From contig JABYQN010000010.1 in assembly GCA_022606135.1 (NCBI GenBank), forward strand, positions 1,798,001 through 1,862,000: DNA of 64,000 nt, written 5' to 3'. Position 1 is the first letter of the stretch, and each line of letters starts with the position of its first letter. Below, in pieces: positions 47,593-64,000 of the stretch. The notes below the pieces were generated by a model, which searched no databases, was not told the DNA's origin, and saw only the letters and a list, made by a program, of their open reading frames with translations. The position numbers and the translations under genes were made by a program. The DNA comes from Fomes fomentarius. Lineage: Eukaryota > Basidiomycota > Agaricomycetes > Polyporales > Polyporaceae.

Positions 47593-47604
47593 TGACGTGT
47601 GACC
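47593..47604 (+). promoter_or_regulatory. TGACGTGTGACC element upstream of RPS28
   Basis: This is related to the two TGACGCGTGAC copies at 47731 and 47766. Like the first of these, it is followed by an ATTCACC motif after a short spacer. It may be a transcription-factor site for RPS28; this is inference. Confidence 0.4.
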
Positions 47605-47690
47605 TCAAATATTCACCCCAGATGGGACAGATATGGTCTTCATCACGCCGTTCCTACCAGCCAAAATGGAATTAGCGCCCATCAAGCGCG

Positions 47691-47708
47691 CCTGACACTA
47701 GTGTCAGG
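47691..47708. promoter_or_regulatory. 18-bp perfect palindrome
   Basis: CCTGACACTAGTGTCAGG is a perfect inverted repeat with no spacer, in the gap between lipoyl synthase and RPS28. It could be a dimeric factor site. Confidence 0.35.
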
Positions 47709-47730
47709 ATAAGATACTCAAAGGCTTTGG

Positions 47731-47741
47731 TGACGCGTGAC
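47731..47741 (+). promoter_or_regulatory. TGACGCGTGAC element, copy 1
   Basis: This is one of two exact copies 35 bp apart (the other at 47766-47776). It contains ACGCGT, the core of MluI-box-like sites. It is followed by ATTCACC at 47754, as in the variant at 47593. Confidence 0.4.
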
Positions 47742-47765
47742 CAACTTCTTCTTATTCACCTTCGA

Positions 47766-47776
47766 TGACGCGTGAC
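47766..47776 (+). promoter_or_regulatory. TGACGCGTGAC element, copy 2
   Basis: An exact copy of the element at 47731. It lies about 105 bp from the lipoyl synthase stop codon and about 400 bp upstream of the RPS28 start, so the RPS28 promoter is the likelier context. Confidence 0.4.
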
Positions 47777-47881
47777 ATGAAGAATGGGTCGAGATGGTGC
47801 AGTACACTGTCTGGATATATCTCAATATGGATTAAGCTGAGTGTGTAAGTATAGTATTACGCCAACGAGTGGGTGTTCTAT

Positions 47882-49379
47882 CTATGTAGAGGACTTCAAA
47901 TCCCTTTGGGCTTCCAGGACCTTGTCAGCGACAAGGTTCTTCGTGCGATTCTCGGTTGCCTTGCCTTTCAAGACATTCTCAATGAAGTACTCGCCGGCCT
48001 AGACGACATAAGGTTAGCACAACCCACCAGCTGTGTGAACACAACATACCTTATAGCTGCTGCGCACGAGTGGCCCGCTCGCTACGTATAGGAACCCCAT
48101 GTCCTCCGCAACTTGCTTCCAGCGATCGAACTCGGCAGGCTCAACGTACCGATCCACCTTCATATGACGCTTCGTCGGCCGCATGTACTGGCCGAATGTG
48201 ACCACATCCACATTGACCTTACGTAGCTCTGCGGATAGGGGCCTCAGTCTACAGAACGCCCAAGCGGCAGGAACAACCTCAGAACCTACCTCGTAGGGCA
48301 TGCATCACATGTTCCTCGTTCTCGCCGAGGCCAAGCATAATGCTGGTCTTTGTCACGCGCACGCCTTGCTTCTTCGCGTGCTCAAGAACACGGAGACTCT
48401 GCCGGAAGGTTGCACGTCGATCTCGAACGAACGGGGTGAGCGCTTCCCCGGTCTCGATGTTGTGGGCGTACACATCGAGGCCGGACTTCGCAACAACAGC
48501 AACATGTTCAAGATTTCCGGCGAAGTCGCCCGTCAATGCCTCGACCAAGATATGAGGGGCCCTAGGGTTCAATGTCAATGGGAGAAGGGGGTGGACATAT
48601 TATCACACGACGCACTTCTGCTTGATCTTCATGATGGTCTCGGCAAAATGGTGAGCTCCGCCGTCAGCAAGGTCTGTAGCGGGAATGTCAGAACGATCGG
48701 TAACGTTTTGGTATGTTCACGTTACCATCTCGATCCACGGTCGTCAACACGATGTATCCCAAACCCCAACGACTGATTGCTTCCGCGGTGTTCTCCGGTT
48801 CGTGAGGATCTAACGGAGGGGGGCCCTCGATGTCTTCACGGAACAGAACCTGCAACCTCGTGTACATGTGTCGCCCATGAGCTACTCATGTCGTCAATGA
48901 TACGAAAGAACAGAACACCACTCAATTCGAAGTACGTACCATGATCGTTGCAGTTGCAGCACTGCGCCCCTCCGCCTCGGAAACACCTTCCTTGCCACCC
49001 CAACAGTCTCCGATGTTCGGACACCGAGCTTCTTCACAGACAGTGTGCAGGTTCAGGCCCCGCAAATCCTTCTTGATCTTGGCAAAGGAGGCGCCAGTTG
49101 GTATACTTGTCTTCAGGTATGAAGGCAGTCTGGGACTACATGCATGGTCGATAAGGTGCATACTTGAAGCAACATGTACACCACTCACGTCTTCGTGTTT
49201 CCCAAGACCACCCGATCAGGGACCCTATCCGCAATGAAGTCGTCTAATGTCGGACCTTCAGCCAGATTCTGACTAAAGTGGGGCTTGGACGAAGACGGCG
49301 TAGCCAGACACCGCACTTGAGACCGCACGGCGCGTGCAGCACATATTACGGTCGAGAGCTGAGACCCTGAGATATGCAT
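47882..49379 (-). CDS. LIP5: Lipoyl synthase, mitochondrial
   Basis: This radical-SAM enzyme inserts two sulfurs into octanoyl groups on mitochondrial dehydrogenase E2 subunits and the glycine cleavage H protein. The chosen start at 49379 gives an import presequence ([20 protein letters not shown]). The auxiliary cluster cysteines lie in [12 protein letters not shown] (CX4CX5C), near 49040. The SAM cluster lies in [13 protein letters not shown] (CX3CX2C), near 48850, after a splice. Further blocks are [84 protein letters not shown] and ending KSST. The frame stays open upstream of the start for about 98 codons with other ATGs, but the presequence favours 49379. At least six introns are present. 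Confidence 0.93.
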
Positions 49380-50083
49380 GGGAACGGGCCCTACACCAAG
49401 AACAAGAGCAGGACGAGAGATGAACTTCAGTAGCGTCTGTAGTGGTGTCTTCTGGTCATAATGGGACAAGACGCCCATTCGACCACGTCCAATCGCGTCG
49501 GGGCGGTGAGCCGTCTCTCTTGGTCTCCGCCCGTTGTGCTCCGATCGCTGCAAGCTTGTCATGAACGCGCTATCTCGCCGCGAGGAGGAAACGTTACTCA
49601 AGAAGACCAAGGAGAGTGCACTGAAGGAGTGCGATCCCGTCGTGAAAGGTGAAGAAACACCTGCATTCGTCAATCTGGCTCTCTACAATCGTCACTGCTT
49701 CAGAATTTGCTCTGTGTGCCGAGGGCCGCACGTTCTCTGTGGCATGGGAGTGCAGGCAGAAATTTAAGGCTCTGCAAGACTGCATGCAGCAATAGTAGGT
49801 CGTGTCGTCTACTAATGGCCCCAGCTGACCTGCATACGCCAACAGTACTAGTCCTGAGGCAATGACTGCCGTACGAACAGAGTACTTGCGCCTCCGAAAC
49901 GAGCAACAAAAGAATGTCACTCCTGGATGTTTATAAGGCTGTGTCCATGTGCCCCATATCGCACTCCGAATTCTCCATGGTGTGCTCGTCACTGCAGTGT
50001 GCCTCATCCAAACATACGTAGAATAAAAGTGGAACATAATGGTATTATATCCTTCCCCATAACCATCAGGTATCTGTATCCAT
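49380..50083. other. Intergenic region between lipoyl synthase and PEX11
   Basis: No gene is supported. It contains the lipoyl synthase promoter and the PEX11 3' flank, both on the minus strand. Confidence 0.5.
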
Positions 50084-51098
50084 TTACTTATTCCCAGTAG
50101 CAACAAGCCATTGCTGACGAAGTGCCATAAGAGAAGTAACAAAACTGTAATGCGGGGGGGTCAGACGAGAATGCTGATTCATTCGGCCTGACTGCTCACC
50201 CGAAGACACCAAGGATGCCATCGTTCAGGTTGACCAAGCCGATGCTGGTAGCCGGGATCCAAACATCGAGGAGGTCAATTACAAATTGGTATCGGACGGC
50301 CGAGCGCGCGGTTTGGAGATTTTGGAGCTTGAGGTCGCGTTCCGCTTCGAGGCTCTTCTCTGCCAAAGCCTGGCTCTGGAGCTTCTTGACCTCGTTTGCA
50401 AGTCTTCCGGCCTGCGGAATATCGTGTGGGAGCGCAGCGACGGTATCTAACGGACGCGTACCTTGAGGAGACCATGCACGATACTGAATACGATGCCGGT
50501 GAACCAGAACTGCACGGCACGTTTGTTGACTTTCTGAGCTGTGGACGGTGCCAGGTTATAGAACTTGATGACATTGGCCTTCATAACAGTTGAATATGAG
50601 ACATGGACCGGTGTGATATGAGCGTATACCTACCCAAGCGACGTTGTCCAGTGACAAGTAACCAAAGTAGCCGATCTGCCTGCCAATGGCTGTGATACGC
50701 TCTCCAGTCTCTCCAGGAGCCGCAATAGTCCTGAGCAGAGCCTGAGCGTTCTCCACGAATTTACCAATGCGTAGCACTAAAGGGGTGTCGGTGGGTCGGC
50801 AAACATTCTGTGCTGGAGATAGAACGGCACCTACGCTTGCGCCCAAGGGCGAGGTGCGACTTCAACGCGTCCCATCGCGCTGCCTGGAGTTTGTACCCGC
50901 GAGAGAGCAAGAACCAAGCAAAAAATCTCGCAAAGTATTGGACTGCCCGGTAGAGCTGTAGTCAATTCCTTCATGAGCCACTTGCTGTATCGAAGGTGTA
51001 TGAGGTCATACCTTGTCCCTCCCAATCGTAGTGCTCAGAACTTTCAACGACTGCGAGGTCACGGGGTGGAGAACGACTTGCGACGCGACGCTCGTCAT
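50084..51098 (-). CDS. PEX11: Peroxisomal membrane protein Pex11
   Basis: This peroxin drives membrane elongation and division of peroxisomes. The start at 51098 (MTSVASQVVLHPVTSQSLKV) joins across an intron to LYRAVQYFARFFAWFLLSRG. Then come LRIGKFVENAQALLRTI (amphipathic helix region), IGYFGYLSLDNVAW, a hydrophobic helix QFWFTGIVFSIVHGLLK, and a basic coiled-coil segment (KKLQSQALAEKSLEAERDLK). The conserved block is FVIDLLDVWIPATSIGLVNL, then NDGILGVFG, joined by splicing to FVTSLMALRQQW. The stop is at 50084-50086. Length (about 260 residues) and block order match Pex11. It is divergent from fumarase; the intergenic space is 483 bp. Confidence 0.9.
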
Positions 51099-51581
51099 TG
51101 TTGTGCGTGAAGTTGGAGAAATTGAGGTGGGGGAGTGTAGGAAAGGTGTAGTGGTAATAATGGCAGACTGCTTCCGGTTCCCCGGTATGAGTGCATTTGG
51201 GGTATCAAGATCGCCGACCGGATCACGTGAAACATCACAGAAAATGCCCTGTGATTTGTGTGCTAGAGTCAGGAGCCTCTCTGAAGAGTGTCTGCGACGC
51301 AAGATCACCCTCAACTTCTTTCGACGCCGCTGAAGACATTTCCTACCCGACGAACACCGTCGCAATGCTATCGGAATGGAGAAAGTTGAGGTTCGGTCGA
51401 GATGATCATGTGTACGGGAGAAATCGGGCCATGGATCGGGATTAGGCGGCGTTCCCGCCAGCAAACAGTCTGCACATATAGTACTCACCCGTCCGCCGCA
51501 CACCTCGCCTTGCACATCCTACCTCTAGAGCTCTGAGAGCACCTCATTACCCCTTCTTCCTACATTATTATCTCCTATAAC
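51099..51581. promoter_or_regulatory. Shared PEX11 / fumarase promoter region
   Basis: This 483-bp gap between divergent start codons contains both promoters. The fumarase side is CT-rich just before its ATG. No specific factor site is identified. Confidence 0.5.
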
Positions 51582-53778
51582 ATGGCCGGAATTCGCCTCG
51601 CACGCGCTACCTTCGTGAGTTCTTCGAAAGAGGCCAATCTAGACGTCTACTCATGTGATTACCCCGCAATGCCGCCCCTTCCGCCGCGACCCATGCCACT
51701 AGCTCGAGTCCTCTCGCGCTCCCTCAACGCGTTTGTTCTCGACATCATCTTTCTTAATGGTACGTCTTGCCATGGGTTTCTGTGGGATGTGCATTGACCA
51801 GGCGCTGGTGATGATTGCAGGAGCAGAAGTACCGTATCGAACGTGACACTTTCGGTGAACTCCAGGTTCCCGCAGATCGCTACTGGGGCGCACAGACACA
51901 ACGGTGCGTAATGTACCGGGCTCCAAGCAATTATCATGTTTCATACATGTCCCAAATGGCAGGTCTCTGCAGAACTTCGATATCGGTGGATCTGCTGAGC
52001 GCCTCCCGGAACCTTTGATCAAGGCCTTCGGGGTGCTAAAGAAGGCGGCCTCGATCGTCAACATTGGTTATGGTCTTGACCCGAAGGTTGGAGAGGCTAT
52101 CCAGAGGGCGGCCGATGAGGTGTGTTTGTGTTTGTGCTGTTCTGATGCATGGGACAAAGGTGTAACAGACGAATGTAGGTCATCTCGGGCAATTTGATCG
52201 ACGAGTTCCCACTGGTCGTGTTCCAGACTGGCAGTGGTACTCAGAGCAACATGAACGCCAACGAGGTGAACTGCTTCACTTTTGCAACATCGATGTGATC
52301 GTTCAATACGAGCTCTCATGCGAATAGGTCATCTCTAACCGCGCGATCGAGATCCTTGGTGGGGAGCGAGGCTCGAAGAAGCCGGTACACCCTAATGATC
52401 ATGTCAACATGAGTCAGAGCAGCAACGACACGTAGGTGTCTTTTATATGTGGCTATTCTCGCGCTGACGTGATCGTAGTTTCCCTACCGCGATGCACGTC
52501 GCTGCTGTGACCGAGCTTAACCGCTCACTTCTTCCTGCTTTAACTGAATTGAGGGATGCTCTCGCCGCGAAAGCTAAGGAGTTTGAGCACATAATAAAAA
52601 TAGGCCGTACCCATTTGCAGGTCCGTGACTTTCCCATTTCGGCCAGGAGTCACCCTGAGCCGCATTTCATAGGATGCAACCCCTCTTACTCTCGGTCAAG
52701 AGTTCAGTGGTTATGTCCAGCAACTGACCAATGGTATCGAGCGTGTCAAGGATACTTTGCCTCGTCTCAGCCTGCTTGCTCAGGGTGGTACTGCGGTCGG
52801 CACTGTGCGTAGGCTTATCACGTGATCGTGTTAAAGGCGGATAACGAGCTCTAGAATAGGGCCTGAACACCAAGAAGGGCTTTGACGTGAAGGTCGCAGC
52901 CGAAATCTCGAAAATCACCGGACTCGAGTTCAAGACTGCACCCAATAAGGCAAGCAGATGTAATTCCACGTCAGATCTCATCTCACCATACTTCTGTAGT
53001 TTGAGGCACTCGCGTCTCACGATGCCCTTGTGGAAGCGCACGGCGCGCTCAACACTGTAGCTGTTTCATTGATGAAGATTGCGAACGATATCCGGTACCT
53101 CGGCTCCGGTCCTCGTTGTGGTCTAGGTGAACTCCAGCTGCCGGAGAACGAACCTGGAAGCAGTATCATGCCGGGTAAGGTCAACCCCACGCAGTGCGAG
53201 GCGATGACAATGGTTGCCGCTCAAGTCATGGGCAATAACACGGTCATCAGCATTGCTGGCTCCAACGGCCAATTCGAGGTGTGTGTAGCACTGTGGTTCG
53301 CAAACGCCCGAGGCGATGCCTGACAATAGCTCTGACGATTATCATAGTTGAACGTGTTCAAGCCAGTCATCATCAAGAACGTTCTCCAGAGCATCCGTCT
53401 ACTCGCGGATGGTAAGTTTTTTTGTATATCTAAAATCTCCTTTTATTAACGTCTTTGTAGCCTCTCGCTCGTTCACAAAGAACTGCGTTGTCGGTATCCA
53501 GGCGAACGAGAAGCGCATCAACACACTACTGCACGAGTCGTTGATGCTCGCAACGATCTTGAATAGCCATCTTGGATATGACAGTACGTGTCCGCCGTCA
53601 TGTGCACACAAGCAACGGTAGCTTATTGTTTCATGCAGATGTAGCGAAGTGCGCAAAGAAGGCGCACAAGGAGGGAACAACATTGAAGGAAGCGACTATC
53701 GCACTTGGCTTCCTAACCCCGGAGGAGTTTGACCAGAAAGTCCGTCCGGAGCTGATGTTGTATCCGGACGAGGCGTGA
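51582..53778 (+). CDS. FUM1: Fumarate hydratase, class II
   Basis: This enzyme converts fumarate to malate in the TCA cycle. The start at 51582 encodes [11 protein letters not shown], spliced to [19 protein letters not shown] and then [17 protein letters not shown], an import presequence followed by the mature N-terminus. Catalytic blocks are complete: [55 protein letters not shown] (spliced), [11 protein letters not shown], and the signature [15 protein letters not shown] near 53158. The protein ends [10 protein letters not shown] at 53776-53778. Introns are at 51615-51702, 51760-51820 and further along, about ten in all. A second in-frame ATG at 51757-51759, at the presequence end, could start a cytosolic form (see findings). 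Confidence 0.94.
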
Positions 53779-54428
53779 GGCGTGGGATGTTATGTGTCGT
53801 ATCATTTTGGGTCTTAGTGCGGACATATATGATGTGACAGCGACATCTCGGTGACGATCTGAAGAGTTGGCCAGATGGCGCGGGCTGCATGGGAGGTCTG
53901 GGGCTATGTTATGATTGTAGGGAGCCAGTAACGTTGCGCTGCGTATATAGAATGCCTGTCGGGGGCGTTGAATAGCTCAATGGGCAGACACTTCACGAGT
54001 GCGTGGCGGGTGTGACAGGGGCATGGAGTGTGACACGGTGGGGAGAGAGAAGGAGCGGCATGGGCGTCCCAAAAAGGGATATGGACATATTTGTAGCAAG
54101 ACGAAATCCTATGAGACTGGCTGGCTGGGCAAATTGCGGGATAGCCGTAGGCTTCGGGCCCTGCCCCTCATCATTCCTGCCTACCCTTTCTTTCCATCCT
54201 CTCCCCTCGTCTCCCCCGACAATTGTGCCCCGCCGCCGACACTCGCGGCCCGCTTGACTTCGCATCCACATCGCCCGATTCGTCAACTCATCCACGGGGC
54301 CTTCTGGGCTTGTTGTCCAGTGTGTCATCCTTGGGCGCTTCACAGCCTGTCCAGCAATCCACGGAAGCAAACCTATTTATTCAAGTCCATCTTTGCACTC
54401 ACCACGTCGCCCGCTTCCCCCCTCGACA
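53779..54428. other. Intergenic region before INO80
   Basis: This stretch of about 650 bp holds the fumarase 3' flank and the INO80 promoter. The right half is pyrimidine-rich, as expected for a leader. No gene is seen. Confidence 0.5.
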
Positions 54429-60064
<5,636 letters not shown>

Positions 60065-60664
60065 TTGTGGACTGCGCACCGCACCATCACTGGAACACTC
60101 ACATTATTCTCTCGCGTCTCATGTTCAATTACAGGTAGTGTATGTTGTTGCTCTAACCTCCCTGCTCTCGTTGCTCGCTATTGTACTCAGACCTAGATCA
60201 CTTGCGCTGCATGTAACCGTACATTATGGCACCTTATGACTTGTGTATCCTTGTATATTCGGGGCCGTGGAATGCGTCCATGCCTCTCCCTATTACAGGT
60301 ACTTGAACTTGCAGCACAGACTCTGACTTGAGAAACTGCCCGACTCGGCTACACAGCATCATCTACCCACGTTTGCGATCAACCGTCAGATCCATGTGAG
60401 ATCCACGATCAGATTCGGCCGAGCAGTGACTCTGACCGACTGGGTCTTTGAGTCCATCCACCACTCGACATACATGACTTTGCACAGTCCCCATCCCAAC
60501 ATATTTATCTTGACGAGCTCTTCTCCGTCATAATTGCTCACTGTCTAGGAACTTGCAAGCATATTTGACTCTACTGTGTCTCCCTCCCACCTGGACGGCA
60601 GCGACTGCGGCAACTTCTGGTGGCAACGAAAGGCGCATCTTTCCTTTGCTCTTAGCGTGCCGGA
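60065..60664. other. Intergenic region between INO80 and the helicase gene
   Basis: Tandem genes on the plus strand are separated by 600 bp. No gene, RNA or repeat is seen. Confidence 0.5.
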
Positions 60665-63600
60665 ATGGCACCGAAGAAGAAGAAAACGCAGCTCAAGCCC
60701 GTCGCTCGAGGCTTTGCGACAACTTCTGTCCCTAAGAAAGTCGTCGAGGCCCCCAAGGAACCAGAGACCACCCATACATCTGGTCCTTCCACCGAGGAAC
60801 CTACTGGCTCCAACACTCAAGAGCAATCTGGGAAGGTGGAGGATGCTCTGAGTGAAACCGACCAGGTTTTACAAGGTTTCATCGACAGATTCCAGGACAA
60901 GGTGGAGAAAGATATTGTCAGAACTGTAAAGGTGAAATCTTTACATCCTCACGTATGTTTCGACCACCTCATCTGTTGACGTAGGCCATTGAACAAGAGC
61001 GACGTTTCTCCGACACCCTCCTACGCCTTGACATAGACCCTGCTTTCGTTGATCGTGTCTTGGAACTGGCGCTGGAATATGAGAGCTCTGAAAGTATGTA
61101 TAATCCAACATCCATCGTACACGATGTTGATGAGTATGTGCAGCGAGTAAATCCATTGACGAGCCCGAAGACAAGGCAATTGTACGACTCGCTATCACGT
61201 ATGGCGTACTGAGACGCCTCGGCTTTTCTGAGGCTCGGGTGGAAGAATGCCTACGCGCCATGAGTGGAGTAGACATGGACGAAGCGTTTGAGTGGGTATG
61301 TGTCGTGTCGTGTTGCTGCAGAAGAAATCTATTGACCAATTGCACAGCTGCATCTGCACTGCGGCGAGCAGGAGTTGGGCGTCCAGCAAGGTATACTCGC
61401 GTCCAATCCTCCATCTCAAGCCGTCCTGATGTCTCCGTGCAGTCGATTATCATGGCCCGAGGGCTCCAATGACACCGAGGACGCCGCAGACCCCTCGACC
61501 GACACATTTGCGGTCAGAGACAGGGTCATTGTCTTCTACATCTACTCCTCCGAGCCCAAGCATTAGACACTCTCTAGATGTGCACGCTCCGGTCTTTGTC
61601 CCTGGCCGTAAGCACCTCGACACCACCCCTCAGCATAACCGGACACATTCGGACGCTACCGATGGCGCCTCCACCCCCAGTTCAGCTGATGCAGAGACGG
61701 AAAGCACCCGGGAGTCTCTCCGCTGGTCTCCACTGGACGACCCGAACGGCGAGTTCGTCCGGTTGAAGTTGCGCATCATGGATCTCACGACCAACCGACG
61801 TCCGGACGAGAAGGCGGATGCTACCTTCCTGCAAGAGCTCCAGCGGCGGTTGAAGGATGTACAAATGGACTACCTGTTTGACAAACGGGAAGCAGAAGCT
61901 CAATACCAAGAAGAACGGAGCAAGGTGGAGGCCGCGGCACTACAGGCGAAGCTGCGTGGTCTAGACAATTCGACTCACGTGAAGCCCCCGCATGGCCTGA
62001 ACAAGGTCAAAGAGCCGCCTTCTCGGGCTGAGAGCACCGCGAGCACATCCGATATCTTTGACGGAGATGACGATCCGCAGGGTGGTATCTTTGGGCTTTT
62101 GGAGCATATGCCCGAGACAGAAACGACGGAGACTGGAGTTACGGTACAAGTTCGCGATTTAGCTCTACCCAAACATTGGTCTGGTCGCACACCCAAACTC
62201 CTCCTATCAGAGATTGTACGCAAGACCGACAAGTATGCGGTTATCACCTATAACTGCATATCTGGTCTCAGTCGAGCAAAGAGGAGCGCAGTCGATATCC
62301 GCTGGGACGGTGGCAAGACGCAGAGCTGGTCGATGGACGACGTCGCGTGCCATGATCAGCATCAGGCCGAGCAGTACATTGCCACCATGGCATTGCATAC
62401 CCTGAGCTTCCCAACCCCTGACGGGTTCGCCGTTGGTGGTACGGCGACGGCAGCGAGTCAAACTTCATTCCGTTTGCTACCTCCTGCATTTCGTGACCTG
62501 TGGGATGAGCTGGAGCAGAAACGTCGTGATAATGATGATGCCACCAACCGCGCCATCTGGGGCAAGCTGCGCGATATCTTGGAGCCGAGACTGGCACCCC
62601 TGAGCAAGGTTGGTCTGCCAAATGTGTTACATGTGTAAAGAGACTGAGCTGTTCTGAGCAGGCTGGAAATCGGCCGTCAAAGCTTGCTACAGAGTCCAAA
62701 GACCCTAGTTACGCACGACACATTGATCATGGCGGCGAAATTGCACCTGAGCAAATTATCGCGGACTTCCGGGCAAGACAGGCTACTGCGGCGTACCAAG
62801 AGATGCTCGTGAGTTTGTCGTGTTCGACACGCTGCCTGCGCATCCGCTTACGATGCTGTGCCTGGTTCAGAAACAACGCAATCTACTGCCTATGGCGCAG
62901 TACAAGCAAGATCTTCTGTCTTTATTGGAAATGTCCCAAATTGTCGTTCTCAGTGGCGAGACTGGATGGTGAGTAGCACATGTTCAATAGTCGTATATGT
63001 TGTTCATCATGTCATGCCTATCCCAGCGGTAAATCCACCCAGGTCCCCGCATTCATTCTCGAGGATCAGCTTCTGAAAGGGTGTCACTGCAAGATCTATT
63101 GCACGGAACCTCGTCGTATTTCGGCTATATCCCTAGCACAGCGTGTCTCGCGGGAACTTGGCGAGCCTGCTGGTGTGGTTGGGACGGGGAACTCACTGGT
63201 TGGGTACGCCATTCGTTTGGAGAGTAACATCAATCGTCGCACTCGCTTGGCGTACGTCACGAACGGTATTGCATTGCGTATGCTGGAAGGCGGATCCGGT
63301 CAAGGTGGACAAGGAACTGCATTCGATGAGATCACGGTACGTCCATTCCTTCTATGCGGTGACCGTATAGTGAATCATGCCTATATAGCATATCATCATT
63401 GATGAGGTCCATGAACGTACCATCGAATCTGATTTCCTTCTCATCGTCCTTAAGTCTCTTCTCGCTCAGCGACCAGAGTTGAAGTAAGTAAAGTCTTTTT
63501 TGACTTTGCAATTAGCACTCAATAAGCATTTCACCAGGATCGTCCTCATGTCTGCTACTCTAGAAGCGGAGAAGATATCTAACTATTTTGGAGGATGTCC

Positions 63601-64000
63601 AGTCTTGTCAGTGCCTGGACGAACGTTCCCTGTCGACGTGAGGTTCCTTGAGGATGCTATACAATTCGCTGGCTGGAAGGTCACCGAGGGGTCGCCGTAC
63701 GCGAGGAGAGGTGGGACTTGTGCCTCCTTGTGTATGGTGTCTGCTAATCACTTCCCAGGCAAGGATAAGTTCTATCGGAACAAGTCCCGCGAGTGGACCG
63801 AAGACACTGCGGCAGCGGAAGATGATGACGATGATTCAGGTCAGCAAGAAAATGTCACTCTGGAGAAGCGTTACTCGCCAGAGACGATCTCCACGGTGAA
63901 CCTCCTGGACGAGCGCCTGATTCCATACGACCTCATCATCCGACTGCTCGAGCGCATATGCTTTGAGGATTCGTCTTACGCATCATACTCATCTGCCATC
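60665..64000 (+). CDS. DEAH-box RNA helicase, DHX29/YLR419W-like (3' truncated)
   Basis: The start at 60665 gives [20 protein letters not shown], a leader typical of this family. A UBA-like segment ([20 protein letters not shown]) lies near 61205-61265, and a charged RWD-like region follows at 61700-62630. The helicase core starts near 62880 with [14 protein letters not shown]. Motif I is [14 protein letters not shown], assembled across an intron near 62970-63028; motif Ia is [16 protein letters not shown]. Motif II reads [14 protein letters not shown] near 63405, and motif III is [14 protein letters not shown] near 63550. The reading frame is open at the right edge, with motifs IV-VI missing only because the window ends. 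A translation-related RNA helicase role is inferred. Confidence 0.87.

Noticed and set aside
53960..54020. tRNA-like A-box (TAGCTCAATGGGCAGA)
   Set aside because: The D-arm does not pair properly and no T-loop GGTTCGANTCC follows at the right distance, so no cloverleaf can be drawn.

Overview
The window is a nuclear segment of a filamentous basidiomycete, most likely a wood-decay agaricomycete of polypore type. The genes are dense, lie on both strands, and are cut by many 50-60 nt GT..AG introns. The proteins have fungal architectures (Kae1, Lys1 of the alpha-aminoadipate lysine pathway, Ino80/Ies1, Pex11, Cdc11 septin, Tim8, mitochondrial Msh1), together with lineage-typical families such as single-exon F-box/LRR proteins and Ser/Thr-rich single-pass membrane proteins. 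All names come from reading conserved motifs; no database search was possible.

Layout. Positions 1-3990 are a decayed, gene-poor flank with short repeats and an F-box/LRR pseudogene. Next come a mitochondrial aconitase-family gene (+, 3992-7149), MSH1 (-, 7796-11644) head to head with a Cdc11-type septin (+, 11853-13561), and a MIT-domain protein (+, 14747-17845). Then follow one Ies1 paralog (-, about 18881-21139), an erythromycin-esterase-like pseudogene (+, 21405-23053), a mucin-like membrane protein (+, 23584-25378), a large alpha/beta hydrolase (-, 25908-29259) and an intact F-box protein (-, 29900-31045). After a gap lie an LPLAT acyltransferase (+, 32463-34032), TIM8 (-, 34372-34778), a second Ies1 paralog (+, 36756-38770) and a Pro/Ser-rich hypothetical protein (-, 39911-41213).

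From 42 kb on, housekeeping genes are packed tightly: LYS1 (-) and KAE1 (+) sharing a promoter, a GT8 glycosyltransferase (-), RPS28 (-), lipoyl synthase (-), PEX11 (-) and fumarase (+) sharing a promoter, the INO80 ATPase (+, 54429-60064), and the 5' part of a DHX29/YLR419W-like DEAH helicase that runs off the right edge.

How the genes relate. Three genes of the INO80 chromatin remodeller (the ATPase and two Ies1 paralogs) lie within about 42 kb, which is the most notable arrangement. A second theme is mitochondrial and lysine metabolism: aconitase, fumarase, lipoyl synthase, Msh1, Tim8 and Lys1. I see no CRISPR array, rRNA, convincing tRNA or intact transposon. I found no clearly unprecedented system. 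The best leads are the INO80/Ies1 linkage, the GATA array between LYS1 and KAE1, the repeated motif upstream of RPS28, the GC-AG intron in the GT8 gene, and the second in-frame start of fumarase.
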